Under the pieces are notes generated by a model. The model did not search any database. It was given only the letters and a program-made list of their open reading frames with translations, and had not been told where the DNA came from. A DNA stretch of 64,000 nt. Source: Novosphingobium taihuense. Lineage in GTDB: Bacteria > Pseudomonadota > Alphaproteobacteria > Sphingomonadales > Sphingomonadaceae. How positions within the stretch are numbered: position 1 is the first letter of the stretch; the number at the start of each line of letters is the position of its first letter. The DNA lies in contig NZ_VLKJ01000006.1 in the NCBI RefSeq assembly GCF_007830315.1, positions 222,645-286,644 on the forward strand, given 5' to 3'. Positions 17,393 through 27,124 of the stretch are shown one piece after another. The position numbers and the translations under genes are program-made.

Positions 17393-18400
17393 TCAGGAGC
17401 GCGTGACGGTGTGATCGATCGCGCCGAAGATGCTCTTGCCCTTGGCGTCGCGCATCTCGATCCGCACCGTATCGCCCCACTTCAGGAACGGCGTGGTCGG
17501 TTCGCCTGCCGCGATGGTCTCGACCATGCGCTGCTCGGCAATGCAGGCGTAACCGCGGCCTCCCTGCGCAACCGGCCTTCCCGGCGAACCATCGGGATCG
17601 CGGTTGGAAACGGTGCCGGAACCGATGATCGACCCTGCGACCAGCTTGCGCGTTCTGGCCAGGTGCGAGATCAGCACGCCGAAATCGAAGGTGCATTCCT
17701 CGCCGGCTTCGACCCTGCCAAATGGCTGGCCGTTCACGTCGATCGCCAGCGTGCGGGCAAGTCTGCCATGCCCCCAAGCCTCGCCCAGCGTGGCCGGGGT
17801 GACGAAGACCGGCGAGAAGTGGCTTGCCGGCTTGGACTGGACGAAGCCGAAACCCTTGGCGAGTTCGCCGGGAATAAGGTTGCGCAACGATACGTCGTTG
17901 ACGAGGCCGACGAGGCGAATGTAGCCCAAGGCCTCCTCAGCGCTGACACCCTGCGGCACGTCACCGGTGACGACAACGATCTCTGCTTCGAGATCACAAC
18001 CCCACGATTCGTCGGCAAGCAGCAGCGGATCGCGGCCACCGCGCAAATCGTCGCTGCCGCCCTGATACATCAGGGGGTCAGTCCAGAAGCTCTCCGGAAG
18101 CTCCGCGCCACGTGCCTTGCGCACGAGTTCGACGTGATTGACGTAAGCGCTGCCATCGGCCCACTGGTACGCGCGGGGCAGCGGGGCGCAGGCCTCACGC
18201 TCGTGAAAGCGCTTGCGCGGAATGGCCTCATGGGAAAGCTCGATCGCCAGAGACTCGACCATCGGGCAATAGCGATCCCAATCATCAAGCAGAGCCTGCA
18301 TCGTCGGCACGATGTGATCGGCATCCGCGTACCAGGCAAGGTCATCGGACACGACGATCAACCGACCGTCACGTCCTTGCGGCAGTGATGCCAGCTTCAC
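17393..18400 (-). CDS. fumarylacetoacetate hydrolase-family protein
   Basis: 335 residues, FAH fold. Metal-binding acidic residues are recognisable in GCDLEAEIVVVTGDVP (ExE) and LVGLVNDVSLRNL. Also visible are QSKPASHFSPVFVTP and GSGTVSNRDPDGSPGRP, typical of FAH. It probably hydrolyses a C-C bond of an acylpyruvate in aromatic or tyrosine degradation; the true substrate is unknown. The start overlaps the stop of the MarR gene by 4 nt (ATGA), so the regulator and enzyme form one unit. Confidence 0.88.
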   Translation of the reverse strand: MKLASLPQGRDGRLIVVSDDLAWYADADHIVPTMQALLDDWDRYCPMVESLAIELSHEAIPRKRFHEREACAPLPRAYQWADGSAYVNHVELVRKARGAELPESFWTDPLMYQGGSDDLRGGRDPLLLADESWGCDLEAEIVVVTGDVPQGVSAEEALGYIRLVGLVNDVSLRNLIPGELAKGFGFVQSKPASHFSPVFVTPATLGEAWGHGRLARTLAIDVNGQPFGRVEAGEECTFDFGVLISHLARTRKLVAGSIIGSGTVSNRDPDGSPGRPVAQGGRGYACIAEQRMVETIAAGEPTTPFLKWGDTVRIEMRDAKGKSIFGAIDHTVTRS

Positions 18401-18855
18401 TTGCAGTCGCCTTCAATGGTGCGTGCGGCCTTCAGCAGCTTTTCGAGAATGACGCGCAGCTTTTCCTGCTCGCGAGGGGTGATGGCGGCGAAGATCTTGT
18501 CGTACATTTCGACCGCCTGCGGCCAGATCTTGCCATGGAGATCACGGCCCGCCGTCGTCAGTTCGAGATGATGCGAGCGACCGTCCAGTTCGTTCGGGCT
18601 GCGCTGCAGCAGACTGCGCTCCTCAAGCACCTTGCAGGCACGATTGACCGCAACCTTGTCCATCAGCGTGGCTCGGACGAGATCGCGCTGGGTCAACGCT
18701 CCAGCATCGCCGAGGACGGCCATGATCCGCCATTCTGGGATCTTCAGGCCGAATTCGCTGCGGTACTCGCCCGCGATCAAGCCGCTCACCGCATTCGAGG
18801 TGATTGCCATCCGGTATGGCAGGAAATCGGAAAGACGGGTCTGTGTCTGAGGCAT
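18397..18855 (-). CDS. MarR-family transcriptional regulator
   Basis: 152 residues. Winged-helix core: EWRIMAVLGDAGALTQRDLVRATLMDKVAVNRACKVLEERSLLQRSPNELDGRSHHLELT, with the wing DxRSHHxELT pattern of MarR. It is the first gene of a two-gene unit with the FAH-family enzyme, so control of that gene in response to an aromatic effector is inferred. The upstream region to 19056 (about 200 nt) holds no gene. Confidence 0.9.
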   Translation of the reverse strand: MPQTQTRLSDFLPYRMAITSNAVSGLIAGEYRSEFGLKIPEWRIMAVLGDAGALTQRDLVRATLMDKVAVNRACKVLEERSLLQRSPNELDGRSHHLELTTAGRDLHGKIWPQAVEMYDKIFAAITPREQEKLRVILEKLLKAARTIEGDCK

Positions 18856-19056
18856 GATTTCGTATCACATGAAACCAGCCCGGTGTGCAAGAGCGAAATA
18901 AAGTGACACCAAGCCGCGCATTTCCCGCTAATTGATTACCAAGGACGGTGCCAAACGAAATTTTCTTTACCCACTGCGCGCTCAACTATTGCCCGCGCAG
19001 GCCGCAACAAAAGCGGCTTTGCTGCGGCCAAAGCTCCGTCAATGTGGCCTGCGCGA

Positions 19057-19695
19057 TCAGTGCGCGAGGATGCCCGCCATGATGAAATCGACGGTGTGTT
19101 CGCGGTAGCTGTCGCGCAGCCCCTCGGTCAGGGTGTCCTGATCAAAACAATGCTTCAGCACCAGTCTGGCCGAGAAAAAGCGATCAGCTGCACCGGTCAC
19201 GGTGAAATAGAACAGCTGCGGATCGATCGGCCGAAAAACACCAGCCTTCACGCCATCGCCGATGAACCGATTGTAGGCGCGGTGCAACGGCAGGAGGTAC
19301 TGGTCGGCAATGCGCTTGGCTTCGGTCTCATCGCTGTCGCGCACAAGGCGCATGAGCAGGCGATTGAGATAAGGATAGTCGTAATAGGTATCGATGCTCT
19401 TGGAGATATGGCGGCGAAGCTTGGCTTCCGGGCTCATGTCATCCTTGGCGAGAAGGGCATCGACCGACTTGACAATATTTTCCATGTCACGATCGAGCAA
19501 GGCCTTGAGCATCCCGGCCTTGTTGCCGAAATAGTACTTCACCAGAGCCGAGTTCAGGCCTGACCGCAGGCTCAGCTCGGACAGCGATATATCGACCACG
19601 TCACCCTCGCGCATGATGCTTGAGGCGGTCTGCAGCAGCAGATCACGTGCACCCGGCGTTTCGAGGCTTTCCCCCTTTTGCACTTCTGTATTCAT
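19057..19695 (-). CDS. TetR-family transcriptional regulator
   Basis: 212 residues. N-terminal HTH: DISLSELSLRSGLNSALVKYYFGNKAGMLKALLDRD, with the FGNK turn of TetR proteins. The C-terminal ligand-binding domain shows no recognisable specificity. ATG 19695 overlaps the TGA of the enoyl-CoA hydratase gene (ATGA). It is the last gene of the thiolase-SDR-hydratase operon and is likely its acyl-CoA-responsive repressor. Confidence 0.9.
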   Translation of the reverse strand: MNTEVQKGESLETPGARDLLLQTASSIMREGDVVDISLSELSLRSGLNSALVKYYFGNKAGMLKALLDRDMENIVKSVDALLAKDDMSPEAKLRRHISKSIDTYYDYPYLNRLLMRLVRDSDETEAKRIADQYLLPLHRAYNRFIGDGVKAGVFRPIDPQLFYFTVTGAADRFFSARLVLKHCFDQDTLTEGLRDSYREHTVDFIMAGILAH

Positions 19696-20564
19696 TCCCA
19701 ACCCGGCTCGTTCCAAAACGGATAAAACGCAGGCATATCCGAAGAAACGCGTCCAGGGTAGCGGGGAGCGCGCTTTTCAAGGAAACTTGCGATGCCTTCT
19801 GCTGCATCGCCGCCGCGCGATAGGGTATAAATTGCCCTGCTATCAATCTGATGCGCCTGCATCGGGTGCGAGAAATTGGGATTGTGCCACAGCATCGCGC
19901 GGGTCATCGCAACCGAGACTGCGCTGGTATTGTCAGCAATCTCGCGCGCCAGAGCAATCGCCGCGGGCATAAGGTCTTCGGGTTCGTGCAACGACCGCAC
20001 CAGACCGCCGCGCAAGGCCTCCTCTGCGTCGAAGACCCGGCCGGTCATGCACCATTCCAGCGCTTGCGGCATTCCGACAATGCGCGGCAGGAACCAGCTG
20101 GAAGCCGCTTCAGGCACGATCCCGCGACGGGCGAATACAAGACCGAAGCGCGCCTTCTTCGAAGCGAGGCGGATATCCATCGGCAATTGCATGGTCACGC
20201 CCACGCCCACCGCGGCGCCATTGATCGCGCCGATCACCGGCTTCTTCGACTGGAAAATGCGCAAGGTCAGCATGCCGCCGCCATCGCGCACGCGCGGGTC
20301 GGACAGGTCTTCTACCGCTTCGCCGCTTGAGAACACATGCTTGCCATCATCGGGGGTGAGGTCGGCCCCGGCACAGAACGCGCGGTCCCCTGCCCCGGTC
20401 ACGATCACCGCCCGCACGCTGTCGTCAGCGTCTGTGCAATCAAACGCGTTGATCATCTCGTTCATCATCGTGCCGGTATAGGCGTTCATCTTTTCCGGAC
20501 GGTGCAACGTGATCGTTGCGATGCCGTCGGCGATGTCGAGCTTGATCTGCGTGTAGTCGGCCAA
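19692..20564 (-). CDS. enoyl-CoA hydratase/isomerase family protein
   Basis: 290 residues, crotonase fold. Oxyanion-hole segments are DRAFCAGADLTPD and GAINGAAVGVGVTM. A catalytic Glu is in RRGIVPEAASSWFLPRIVG. The C-terminal helix includes LEKRAPRYPG. It hydrates or isomerises an enoyl-CoA in fatty-acid or side-chain catabolism. It lies 61 nt after the SDR gene and overlaps the TetR gene. Confidence 0.9.
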   Translation of the reverse strand: MADYTQIKLDIADGIATITLHRPEKMNAYTGTMMNEMINAFDCTDADDSVRAVIVTGAGDRAFCAGADLTPDDGKHVFSSGEAVEDLSDPRVRDGGGMLTLRIFQSKKPVIGAINGAAVGVGVTMQLPMDIRLASKKARFGLVFARRGIVPEAASSWFLPRIVGMPQALEWCMTGRVFDAEEALRGGLVRSLHEPEDLMPAAIALAREIADNTSAVSVAMTRAMLWHNPNFSHPMQAHQIDSRAIYTLSRGGDAAEGIASFLEKRAPRYPGRVSSDMPAFYPFWNEPGWE

Positions 20565-20625
20565 GAAACCTCTCCCAAGTCGATGGAGGCGGGGTCGATG
20601 CCCCGCCTCTCACCATGTCGTCAGA

Positions 20626-21411
20626 TCAACGCGGCGCCATGCGAATCGCCCCGTCGAGACGAACGTCCTCGCCGTTGAAGTATCCGGTCTCGATCATGCA
20701 CATGGCAAGGTTGGCATATTCTTCGGGCATGCCGAGGCGCTTGGGGAACGGAACGGAAGCGGCAAGCGCATCCTTCACGTTCTGGGGCGCGCCCTGCAGC
20801 AGCGGGGTGTTGAAAATGCCCGGCAGGATGGTGTTGACGCGGATGCCCTCGCTCATCAGATCGCGCGCGATCGGCAGGGTCATGCCGACGACGCCACCCT
20901 TCGAAGCCGAATAGGCGGCTTGGCCCATCTGGCCATCCTCTGCCGCAACCGATGCGGTGTTGACGATCGCACCACGCTCGCCGAACTCGTCACACGGATC
21001 GAGCGTCATCATGCCGGCTGCCGACTTGGCGATGCAGCGGAAGGTGCCGACGAGGTTGATCTGGATGATCCAATTGAAGGCATCCATCGGGAAGTGCTTG
21101 ATCTCGCCGGTTTCCTTCGAGCGGCTGGCAGTCTTGATCGCGTTGCCGGTACCTGCGCAATTGACGAGGATGCGCTCCTGGCCATGTGCGGCACGGGCCT
21201 TGGCGAAACCAGCATCCACGCTTTCGTCGCTGGTCACGTTCACTTCGCAGAACACGCCGCCGATCTCGGCAGCCATGGCCTCGCCCTTTTCCTTCTGCAG
21301 GTCGAAAATGGCGACCTTCACCCCCTTGGCGGCAAGCGCGCGGGCCGTGGCGGCACCAAGGCCGGAAGCGCCACCGGTAACGACGGCGGCAACGGTGTTG
21401 TCGAGCTTCAT
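20626..21411 (-). CDS. SDR 3-hydroxyacyl-CoA dehydrogenase type (HSD10-like)
   Basis: 261-residue short-chain dehydrogenase. Cofactor motif VTGGASGLGAATA (TGxxxGxG), NCAG at the end of beta-4, catalytic Ser in VNTASVAAEDGQ and YxxxK as YSASKGG. The inserted region between beta-4 and alpha-5 (TASRSKETGEIKHF) resembles type 2 3-hydroxyacyl-CoA dehydrogenases. With the thiolase and the hydratase it supplies the middle and final steps of a beta-oxidation-like cycle. It starts 30 nt after the thiolase. Confidence 0.88.
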   Translation of the reverse strand: MKLDNTVAAVVTGGASGLGAATARALAAKGVKVAIFDLQKEKGEAMAAEIGGVFCEVNVTSDESVDAGFAKARAAHGQERILVNCAGTGNAIKTASRSKETGEIKHFPMDAFNWIIQINLVGTFRCIAKSAAGMMTLDPCDEFGERGAIVNTASVAAEDGQMGQAAYSASKGGVVGMTLPIARDLMSEGIRVNTILPGIFNTPLLQGAPQNVKDALAASVPFPKRLGMPEEYANLAMCMIETGYFNGEDVRLDGAIRMAPR

Positions 21412-21441
21412 GGAGTCAATCCTCTCTCAGAGACTGGAAAA

Positions 21442-22614
21442 TCAAAGGGCTTCGATGATGGTGACGTTGGCAACGCCCCCGCCTTCGCACATCGTCTGCA
21501 GGCCATACTTGCCGCCCCGCGCGCGCAGGGCGTGAACAAGCGTGGCCATGAGCTTGGTACCTGATGCGCCAAGCGGATGGCCAAGCGCGATGGCGCCGCC
21601 ATTGACGTTGAGCTTTTCCGGATCGGCACCGGTGTGCTTGAGCCAGGCCATGGGCACTGAGGCAAATGCCTCATTTACCTCATAAAGGTCGATGTCGGAG
21701 ATCTTCATGCCCGCGCGCTGCAACGCGCGGTCAGTGGCAAAAAGCGGCTCTTCGAGCATGATCACAGGATCGCCTGCCGTCACGGTCAGGTTGTGGATGC
21801 GGGCAATCGGGGTGAGGCCGTGGGCTTTGAGCGCGGCTTCCGAGACGACAAGCACAGCGCTCGACCCGTCGCAGATCTGGCTGGAACTGGCAGCGGTTAG
21901 CGAGCCTTCGGGATTGAGCAGCTTGACCCCGGCAATGCTTTCGAGCGTGGCATCGAAGCGGATGCCTTCGTCCACGGTGTGCATGGCCGGGCCTTCGGGA
22001 GTCTCGATCTCCACGCCCACGATCTCGTTCGCAAAAGCCTGCGCCTGCGTTGCGGCAATCGCCTTCTGATGGCTCGACAGAGCGAAGCGGTCGAGTTCGT
22101 CCTTTGTGAAGCCGTGCTTCCTGACGATCATTTCTGCGCCCATGAACTGCGAGAACATGATCCCCGGATACTTTTCCTCAAGTCCGGGCGACTTGTAGTG
22201 CCCCAGGCCCTCCTTCATGTGGAAGGTGGCGTTCGAGCCCATGGGCACGCGGCTCATGCTTTCGACGCCCGCAGCAATCACCACGTCCTGCACGCCCGAC
22301 ATCACAGCCTGCGCCGCGAACTGGATCGCCTGCTGCGAGGAGCCGCACTGGCGGTCGATGGAAACGGCTGGCGTCGATTGCGGCAGAAGCTTCGAGGCGA
22401 GTACGGCATTGCGGCCAACCTGCATTGCCTGCTGCCCGGCCTGCGTCACGCAGCCCATTATCACATCGTCGATGGCCGTGGGATCGATGCCGGTGCGCGC
22501 CACGATCGCATCGAGGCTGCGCGCGGCGAGGTCCACCGGATGCACGCCGGCAAGCCTGCCGCCACGGCGCCCACCGGCGGTACGCACCGCATCAACGATA
22601 TAGGCTGTGGCCAT
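21442..22614 (-). CDS. acetyl-CoA acyltransferase (thiolase)
   Basis: 390 residues. Acyl-binding Cys in DRQCGSSQQAI, the His in NGGAIALGHPLGASG, and the C-terminal active-site Cys in LQTMCEGGGVAN. First gene of the operon with SDR, hydratase and TetR; divergent from thiL with about 100 nt between. It probably cleaves 3-ketoacyl-CoA in degradation, rather than making acetoacetyl-CoA for PHB, given the partners. Steroid or long-chain substrates cannot be told apart from sequence. Confidence 0.92.
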   Translation of the reverse strand: MATAYIVDAVRTAGGRRGGRLAGVHPVDLAARSLDAIVARTGIDPTAIDDVIMGCVTQAGQQAMQVGRNAVLASKLLPQSTPAVSIDRQCGSSQQAIQFAAQAVMSGVQDVVIAAGVESMSRVPMGSNATFHMKEGLGHYKSPGLEEKYPGIMFSQFMGAEMIVRKHGFTKDELDRFALSSHQKAIAATQAQAFANEIVGVEIETPEGPAMHTVDEGIRFDATLESIAGVKLLNPEGSLTAASSSQICDGSSAVLVVSEAALKAHGLTPIARIHNLTVTAGDPVIMLEEPLFATDRALQRAGMKISDIDLYEVNEAFASVPMAWLKHTGADPEKLNVNGGAIALGHPLGASGTKLMATLVHALRARGGKYGLQTMCEGGGVANVTIIEAL

Positions 22615-22720
22615 TTCACTCGACTCCTCGCAAAGCTCATTTAATCGAACGATTAAGCAGTGCGGCCGCGATGGTCAAGCGGGCTTGTGGAGTTCCCTCC
22701 CCCGCCCCATAGATCTTCGC

Positions 22721-23596
22721 GTGAGCAAGGAATTCGCCTTTATCGAAGCGCTACGCGCGCTTGCCACGCATCCCGCTGCGCGCGGACTGGAAGATGACTG
22801 CGCGGTCCTGCCGTTCGGCACTGAAACGCTGATCCTGACGCACGACATGATGGTCGAGGGCGTACATTGGCTGCCGGGCCAGGACATGGCCGACGTGGCG
22901 TGGAAACTGGTGGCCACCAACCTCTCGGACCTCGCCGCCAAGGGAGCGGAGCCGGTCGGCGTGCTGCTCGGCTTCACGCTGGGTGAGCAGGACGCGCGGT
23001 TCGTCGAAGGGCTGGGGCAAGCGCTGGATACGTTTCGCGTGCCCTTGCTGGGGGGCGATACCGTCAGCGGCTATGGCCCCCGAAGCCTCGGGCTGACGGC
23101 GTTAGGACGCGCGACATGCTCGCCTGTGCCGGGAAGGGACGGCACCAGTGAAGGTGACAAGCTCTGGCTTACCGGACCTGTTGGCGCCGCGATGCTCGGC
23201 TTTGAAGCGATGCGGGACATGACCGGATCAGACAGCATCGCCTTCCGACGCCCCACCCCGCGCCTTGCCGAAGGTCGCACGCTCGCCCCGCTCGCCACGG
23301 CGATGATGGACGTCTCGGATGGCTTGCTGATCGATGCCGCCCGCATGGCGCGAGCCAGCGGCGTGACCTTCACGATCGACAGCAGCGTAGTGCCCTTCCC
23401 CGCCGACCTTCCCGCCGCGCGGCACGACGAAGCCATGCGCTGGGGCGATGATTACGAACTGCTTTTCACCCTCCCCGCCGGGATGGCTCCTCCCGTGGCC
23501 GCGCACTGCATAGGCTCAGCCATCGCTGCAACCGCATCACCTGTTATCGTCGATGGTGCAGTGCCGCATGGCAATCTGGGTTATATGCACAATTAA
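22721..23596 (+). CDS. thiL: thiamine-monophosphate kinase
   Basis: 291 residues. ATP-dependent phosphorylation of thiamine phosphate to thiamine diphosphate. Motifs: LEDDCAVLP (DD metal site), THDMMVEGVHW, NLSDLAAKGAEPVG, GGDTVSG, MMDVSDGLLIDAARMA, and the C-terminal HDEAMRWGDDYELLFT. The GTG at 22721 is chosen because conserved SKEFAFIEAL follows; the frame stays open back to 22607 without homology. No TPP riboswitch is seen upstream. Confidence 0.93.
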   Translation: MSKEFAFIEALRALATHPAARGLEDDCAVLPFGTETLILTHDMMVEGVHWLPGQDMADVAWKLVATNLSDLAAKGAEPVGVLLGFTLGEQDARFVEGLGQALDTFRVPLLGGDTVSGYGPRSLGLTALGRATCSPVPGRDGTSEGDKLWLTGPVGAAMLGFEAMRDMTGSDSIAFRRPTPRLAEGRTLAPLATAMMDVSDGLLIDAARMARASGVTFTIDSSVVPFPADLPAARHDEAMRWGDDYELLFTLPAGMAPPVAAHCIGSAIAATASPVIVDGAVPHGNLGYMHN

Positions 23597-23718
23597 AAAC
23601 GCCTTGATCCAAGTCATGGAAGGGCTTGCGGGTCAGAAATAAAGCTATAGCTTCCCGCCCGACCCGCAACGACGGGGACGGGCCTTTGCGGGTCCGGGAG
23701 ATAAAGGGGGATGCCAAC

Positions 23719-25842
23719 GTGAACCTAGTCGTTTTATCGATATTATTCGGGTTGCTGGCCATCGTTTATGGCTTCGTGACCAGCCGCCAGGTGCTTGGAA
23801 GCCCGGCGGGCAATGCCAAGATGCAGGAAATCGCCGCAGCCATCCAGGAAGGCGCGCAAGCCTATCTCAAGCGCCAGTACACCACCATCGCCATCGTCGG
23901 CGTGGTCGTGGCCGTGATCATTGCGGCAACGCTCGGCACGATCTCGGCCACCGGCTTCGTGATCGGCGCGGTGCTTTCGGGCGTGGCGGGCTTCATCGGG
24001 ATGAACATCTCGGTGCGTTCGAACGTGCGCACGGCAGCTGCGGCACAGAACGGCCTTCAGGCCGGCCTGACCCTCGCCTTCCGCGCGGGCGCCATTACCG
24101 GCATGCTGGTGGCGGGCCTTGCCCTGCTCGCGATCGCGGTGTTCTACCACTACCTGACCGACATCGCGGGATACACCGTGGGCGGCGATGACCGTACCGT
24201 CGTCGACGGGCTGGTCGCGCTGGCTTTTGGCGCATCGCTGATCTCGATCTTCGCCCGTCTTGGCGGCGGCATCTTCACCAAGGCCGCTGACGTCGGCGCC
24301 GACCTCGTCGGCAAGGTGGAAGCGGGCATCCCCGAAGACGATCCGCGCAACCCTGCCGTGATCGCCGACAACGTGGGCGACAACGTCGGCGACTGCGCCG
24401 GCATGGCCGCAGACCTGTTCGAGACCTACGTCGTGACCGTGGGCGCAACGATGGTCCTTACCGCGCTGCTGCTCAAGGGTCTGGGCGATGCCCTTGGCGC
24501 CATGATGGCGCTCCCGCTGCTGATCGGGGGCGTCTGCATCGTAACCTCGATCATCGGCACCTACTTCGTGAAGCTCGGCTCGTCGAACAACATCATGGGC
24601 GCCATGTACAAGGGCTTCCTTGTTACTGCCGTGCTTTCGATCGGGGCAATCTGGTGGGCGATCTCCTATGCGCTGGGCGACATGGAAGCGCCGATGAGCT
24701 ACACCATCCTCGACAACACGGTGACCTTCACCGGCCGCGTGCTGTTCTACTGTTCGCTGCTCGGTCTGGTCATCACTGGCCTGATCATCTGGATCACCGA
24801 GTACTACACCGGCACCAACTATCGTCCGGTGCGCTCGATCGCCAAGTCGTCGGAAACCGGCCACGGCACCAACGTCATCCAGGGTCTGGCCATCAGCCTT
24901 GAATCGACCGCGATGCCGACGATCGTGATCTGCGCGGGCATCATCATTGCCTACCAGCTCGCCGGGCTGATCGGCATTGCCTATGCGGCAACCGCGATGC
25001 TGGCGCTGGCTGGCATGGTCGTCGCGCTTGATGCCTACGGTCCTGTCACCGACAACGCGGGCGGCATTGCCGAAATGGCAGGCCTCGACGATTCGGTCCG
25101 TGAAAAGACCGACGCGCTCGACGCTGTTGGGAACACCACCAAGGCCGTGACCAAGGGCTATGCGATCGGATCTGCGGGGCTTGCCGCGCTCGTCCTGTTC
25201 GCCGCCTACACCACTGATCTTCGCGAGTTCTTCCCGAACCTTGCGGTCAGCTTCAGCCTCGAAAACCCGTATGTCATCGTCGGGCTGCTGCTCGGCGCGC
25301 TCCTGCCGTACCTTTTCGGCGCGATGGGCATGACCGCAGTGGGCCGCGCGGCGGGCGACGTGGTGATCGACGTGCGTGACCAGTTCCGCGAAAATCCGGG
25401 CATCATGGCTGGCACGTCCAAGCCCGACTATGCCCGGACTGTGGATCTTGTGACCAAGGCGGCGATCAAGGAAATGATCATTCCGTCGCTGCTGCCGGTG
25501 CTCGCACCTATTGCGGTCTACTTCGTGATCGCCGCAGTCGCAGGCCAGGCCAACGGCTTTGCCGCGCTTGGCGCACTGCTGCTCGGCGTGATCGTCGGCG
25601 GCCTGTTCGTTGCCATCTCGATGACCTCGGGCGGCGGCGCATGGGACAATGCCAAGAAGTATATCGAAGACGGCCACCATGGCGGCAAGGGCAGCGAAGC
25701 CCACAAGGCTGCGGTGACCGGCGATACGGTGGGCGATCCCTACAAGGACACTGCCGGCCCTGCCGTTAACCCGATGATCAAGATCACCAACATCGTGGCC
25801 CTGCTGCTCCTTGCAGCTCTGGCAAGCCACGCCGCCGGCTGA
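23719..25842 (+). CDS. hppA: membrane-bound proton-translocating pyrophosphatase (K+-independent type)
   Basis: 707 residues with about 16 membrane helices. It couples PPi hydrolysis to H+ pumping across the inner membrane. Substrate-site motifs are [14 protein letters not shown] and [19 protein letters not shown], and a C-terminal [37 protein letters not shown] segment. The GNTTKA motif carries Lys where K+-dependent enzymes have Ala, marking the K+-independent class. The GTG start follows AAGGGGGA. A strong terminator follows. Confidence 0.95.
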   Translation: MNLVVLSILFGLLAIVYGFVTSRQVLGSPAGNAKMQEIAAAIQEGAQAYLKRQYTTIAIVGVVVAVIIAATLGTISATGFVIGAVLSGVAGFIGMNISVRSNVRTAAAAQNGLQAGLTLAFRAGAITGMLVAGLALLAIAVFYHYLTDIAGYTVGGDDRTVVDGLVALAFGASLISIFARLGGGIFTKAADVGADLVGKVEAGIPEDDPRNPAVIADNVGDNVGDCAGMAADLFETYVVTVGATMVLTALLLKGLGDALGAMMALPLLIGGVCIVTSIIGTYFVKLGSSNNIMGAMYKGFLVTAVLSIGAIWWAISYALGDMEAPMSYTILDNTVTFTGRVLFYCSLLGLVITGLIIWITEYYTGTNYRPVRSIAKSSETGHGTNVIQGLAISLESTAMPTIVICAGIIIAYQLAGLIGIAYAATAMLALAGMVVALDAYGPVTDNAGGIAEMAGLDDSVREKTDALDAVGNTTKAVTKGYAIGSAGLAALVLFAAYTTDLREFFPNLAVSFSLENPYVIVGLLLGALLPYLFGAMGMTAVGRAAGDVVIDVRDQFRENPGIMAGTSKPDYARTVDLVTKAAIKEMIIPSLLPVLAPIAVYFVIAAVAGQANGFAALGALLLGVIVGGLFVAISMTSGGGAWDNAKKYIEDGHHGGKGSEAHKAAVTGDTVGDPYKDTAGPAVNPMIKITNIVALLLLAALASHAAG

Positions 25843-25868
25843 TCGTTACCTGAACCGACGCAACTCTG

Positions 25869-25898
25869 GCCCACCCGGTTCCAACCGGGTGGGCTTTT
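25869..25898 (+). terminator. rho-independent terminator after hppA
   Basis: Perfect 12-bp stem GCCCACCCGGTT (25869-25880) with AACCGGGTGGGC (25883-25894), followed by TTTT. The very tight loop implies that the inner AT pairs open. Confidence 0.88.
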
Positions 25899-25951
25899 CT
25901 TCTGGTGCTTCGTTAACCGGGTTTTCGCGCATTGCCTCTAAGACCCGAGGC

Positions 25952-27124
25952 GTGAACGCCGTACCTTTCATTGCCGTGGCCCGCCCTGTGCCGCTTGCTC
26001 CTGCAGGCGAACCTGTTGCGCAGGTTGCTTCGTGGGGCGATTGGACAGGCGACGAGCAGCGCTCCAGCTGGCAGGCGCTGGCTGACGGCGCATCGACGCC
26101 AAACCCCTTCTTCGAACCGTGGTACCTGCTGCCCGCGCTGCAAGCGTTCGATCCCAAGGGCACCGGACGGCTGCTAACGGTCGAGATCGGCGGCGAACTG
26201 GTCGGCCTCATGCCGATCACAACGCCGCGCCGCTATGCCCGCTGGCCAATCCCGCACCTGTCGACGTGGTTGCATCCCAACGCCTTTCTTGGCGCTCCCC
26301 TTGTCCGAGCCGGCTGTGAACTGCCCTTCTGGAAAGCGGTGGCAGACTGGGCCGACGCCAACGCCGGTGCATCGCAGGCCTTGTTCCTGCACCTTGCCGC
26401 CATGCCGCTGGAGCAGCCGCTGACGCAGGCGCTGTTCGATCTCGCTGGCAACCATGGTCGCCGCGCTGCTCTGGTCATGCGCGAAGAACGCGCGCTCCTG
26501 CATTCGCCGCTATCACCCGACCGCTATCTCGAACGTGCCCTGGCCGGAAAGAAGCGCAAGGAACTGCGCCGCCAGCATGCCCGCCTTGCCGAACAGGGCG
26601 CTCTGACGTTTGCGCGCGACACAGGCACCGATGGCGACGTAGCGCAGTGGATTGAGGACTTCCTGGCCTTGGAGATGCGCGGCTGGAAGGGCTCCAGCGG
26701 CAGCGCGATGGCCAGCGCGCCTGCAACCGCCAGCCTGTTTCGCACTGCCTTGGTCGAGGCCGCCAAGCTCGGAAAGCTCGAACGCCTTGCCCTCTCGCTC
26801 GATGGTCGGCGCATCGCCATGCTCGCCAACTTCCTCACCCCGCCCGGCAGCTTCTCGTTCAAGACCGCCTTCGACGAGGATTTCGCACGCTATTCCCCAG
26901 GCGTGCTGCTCCAGCGCGAGAACCTCGCCATGCTCTCGCGCCCCGAAGTGTCTTGGTGCGACAGTTGCGCCGCACCCGATCATCCGATGATCGACAGCCT
27001 GTGGACCGAGCGTCGCCCCATCGGGCGCATTTCAGTGGCCATCGGCGGCAAGGCACGTCGCGCGCTCTTCGAAATCCTCGTTGCGCTCGAACTCGGGCGC
27101 AATCCTGCCGGACTCGACCGATGA
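25952..27124 (+). CDS. GNAT-like acetyltransferase of the CelD/BioF2 (Acetyltransf_6) type
   Basis: 390 residues. The Acetyltransf_6 region runs about 150-345: KKRKELRRQHARLAEQG, then LEMRGWKGSSGSA and the terminal FKTAFDEDFARYSPGVLLQRENL segment that ends the fold. Related proteins occur in polysaccharide or lipid modification, but the substrate is unknown. The GTG start follows GAGG. The frame is open upstream through the hppA terminator without homology. Its stop overlaps the ATG of the cupin gene (ATGA), so the two are probably made together. Confidence 0.75.
   Translation: MNAVPFIAVARPVPLAPAGEPVAQVASWGDWTGDEQRSSWQALADGASTPNPFFEPWYLLPALQAFDPKGTGRLLTVEIGGELVGLMPITTPRRYARWPIPHLSTWLHPNAFLGAPLVRAGCELPFWKAVADWADANAGASQALFLHLAAMPLEQPLTQALFDLAGNHGRRAALVMREERALLHSPLSPDRYLERALAGKKRKELRRQHARLAEQGALTFARDTGTDGDVAQWIEDFLALEMRGWKGSSGSAMASAPATASLFRTALVEAAKLGKLERLALSLDGRRIAMLANFLTPPGSFSFKTAFDEDFARYSPGVLLQRENLAMLSRPEVSWCDSCAAPDHPMIDSLWTERRPIGRISVAIGGKARRALFEILVALELGRNPAGLDR

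Noticed and set aside
22620..22720. TPP riboswitch before thiL
   Set aside because: I saw no THI-box sequence (such as CUGAGA with its stems) in the short thiolase-thiL gap.
23743..25830. 695-codon open frame on the minus strand over hppA
   Set aside because: Long antisense frames are common in high-GC genes; the plus strand encodes a textbook pyrophosphatase, and the antisense protein is His/Asp/Arg-rich without motifs.
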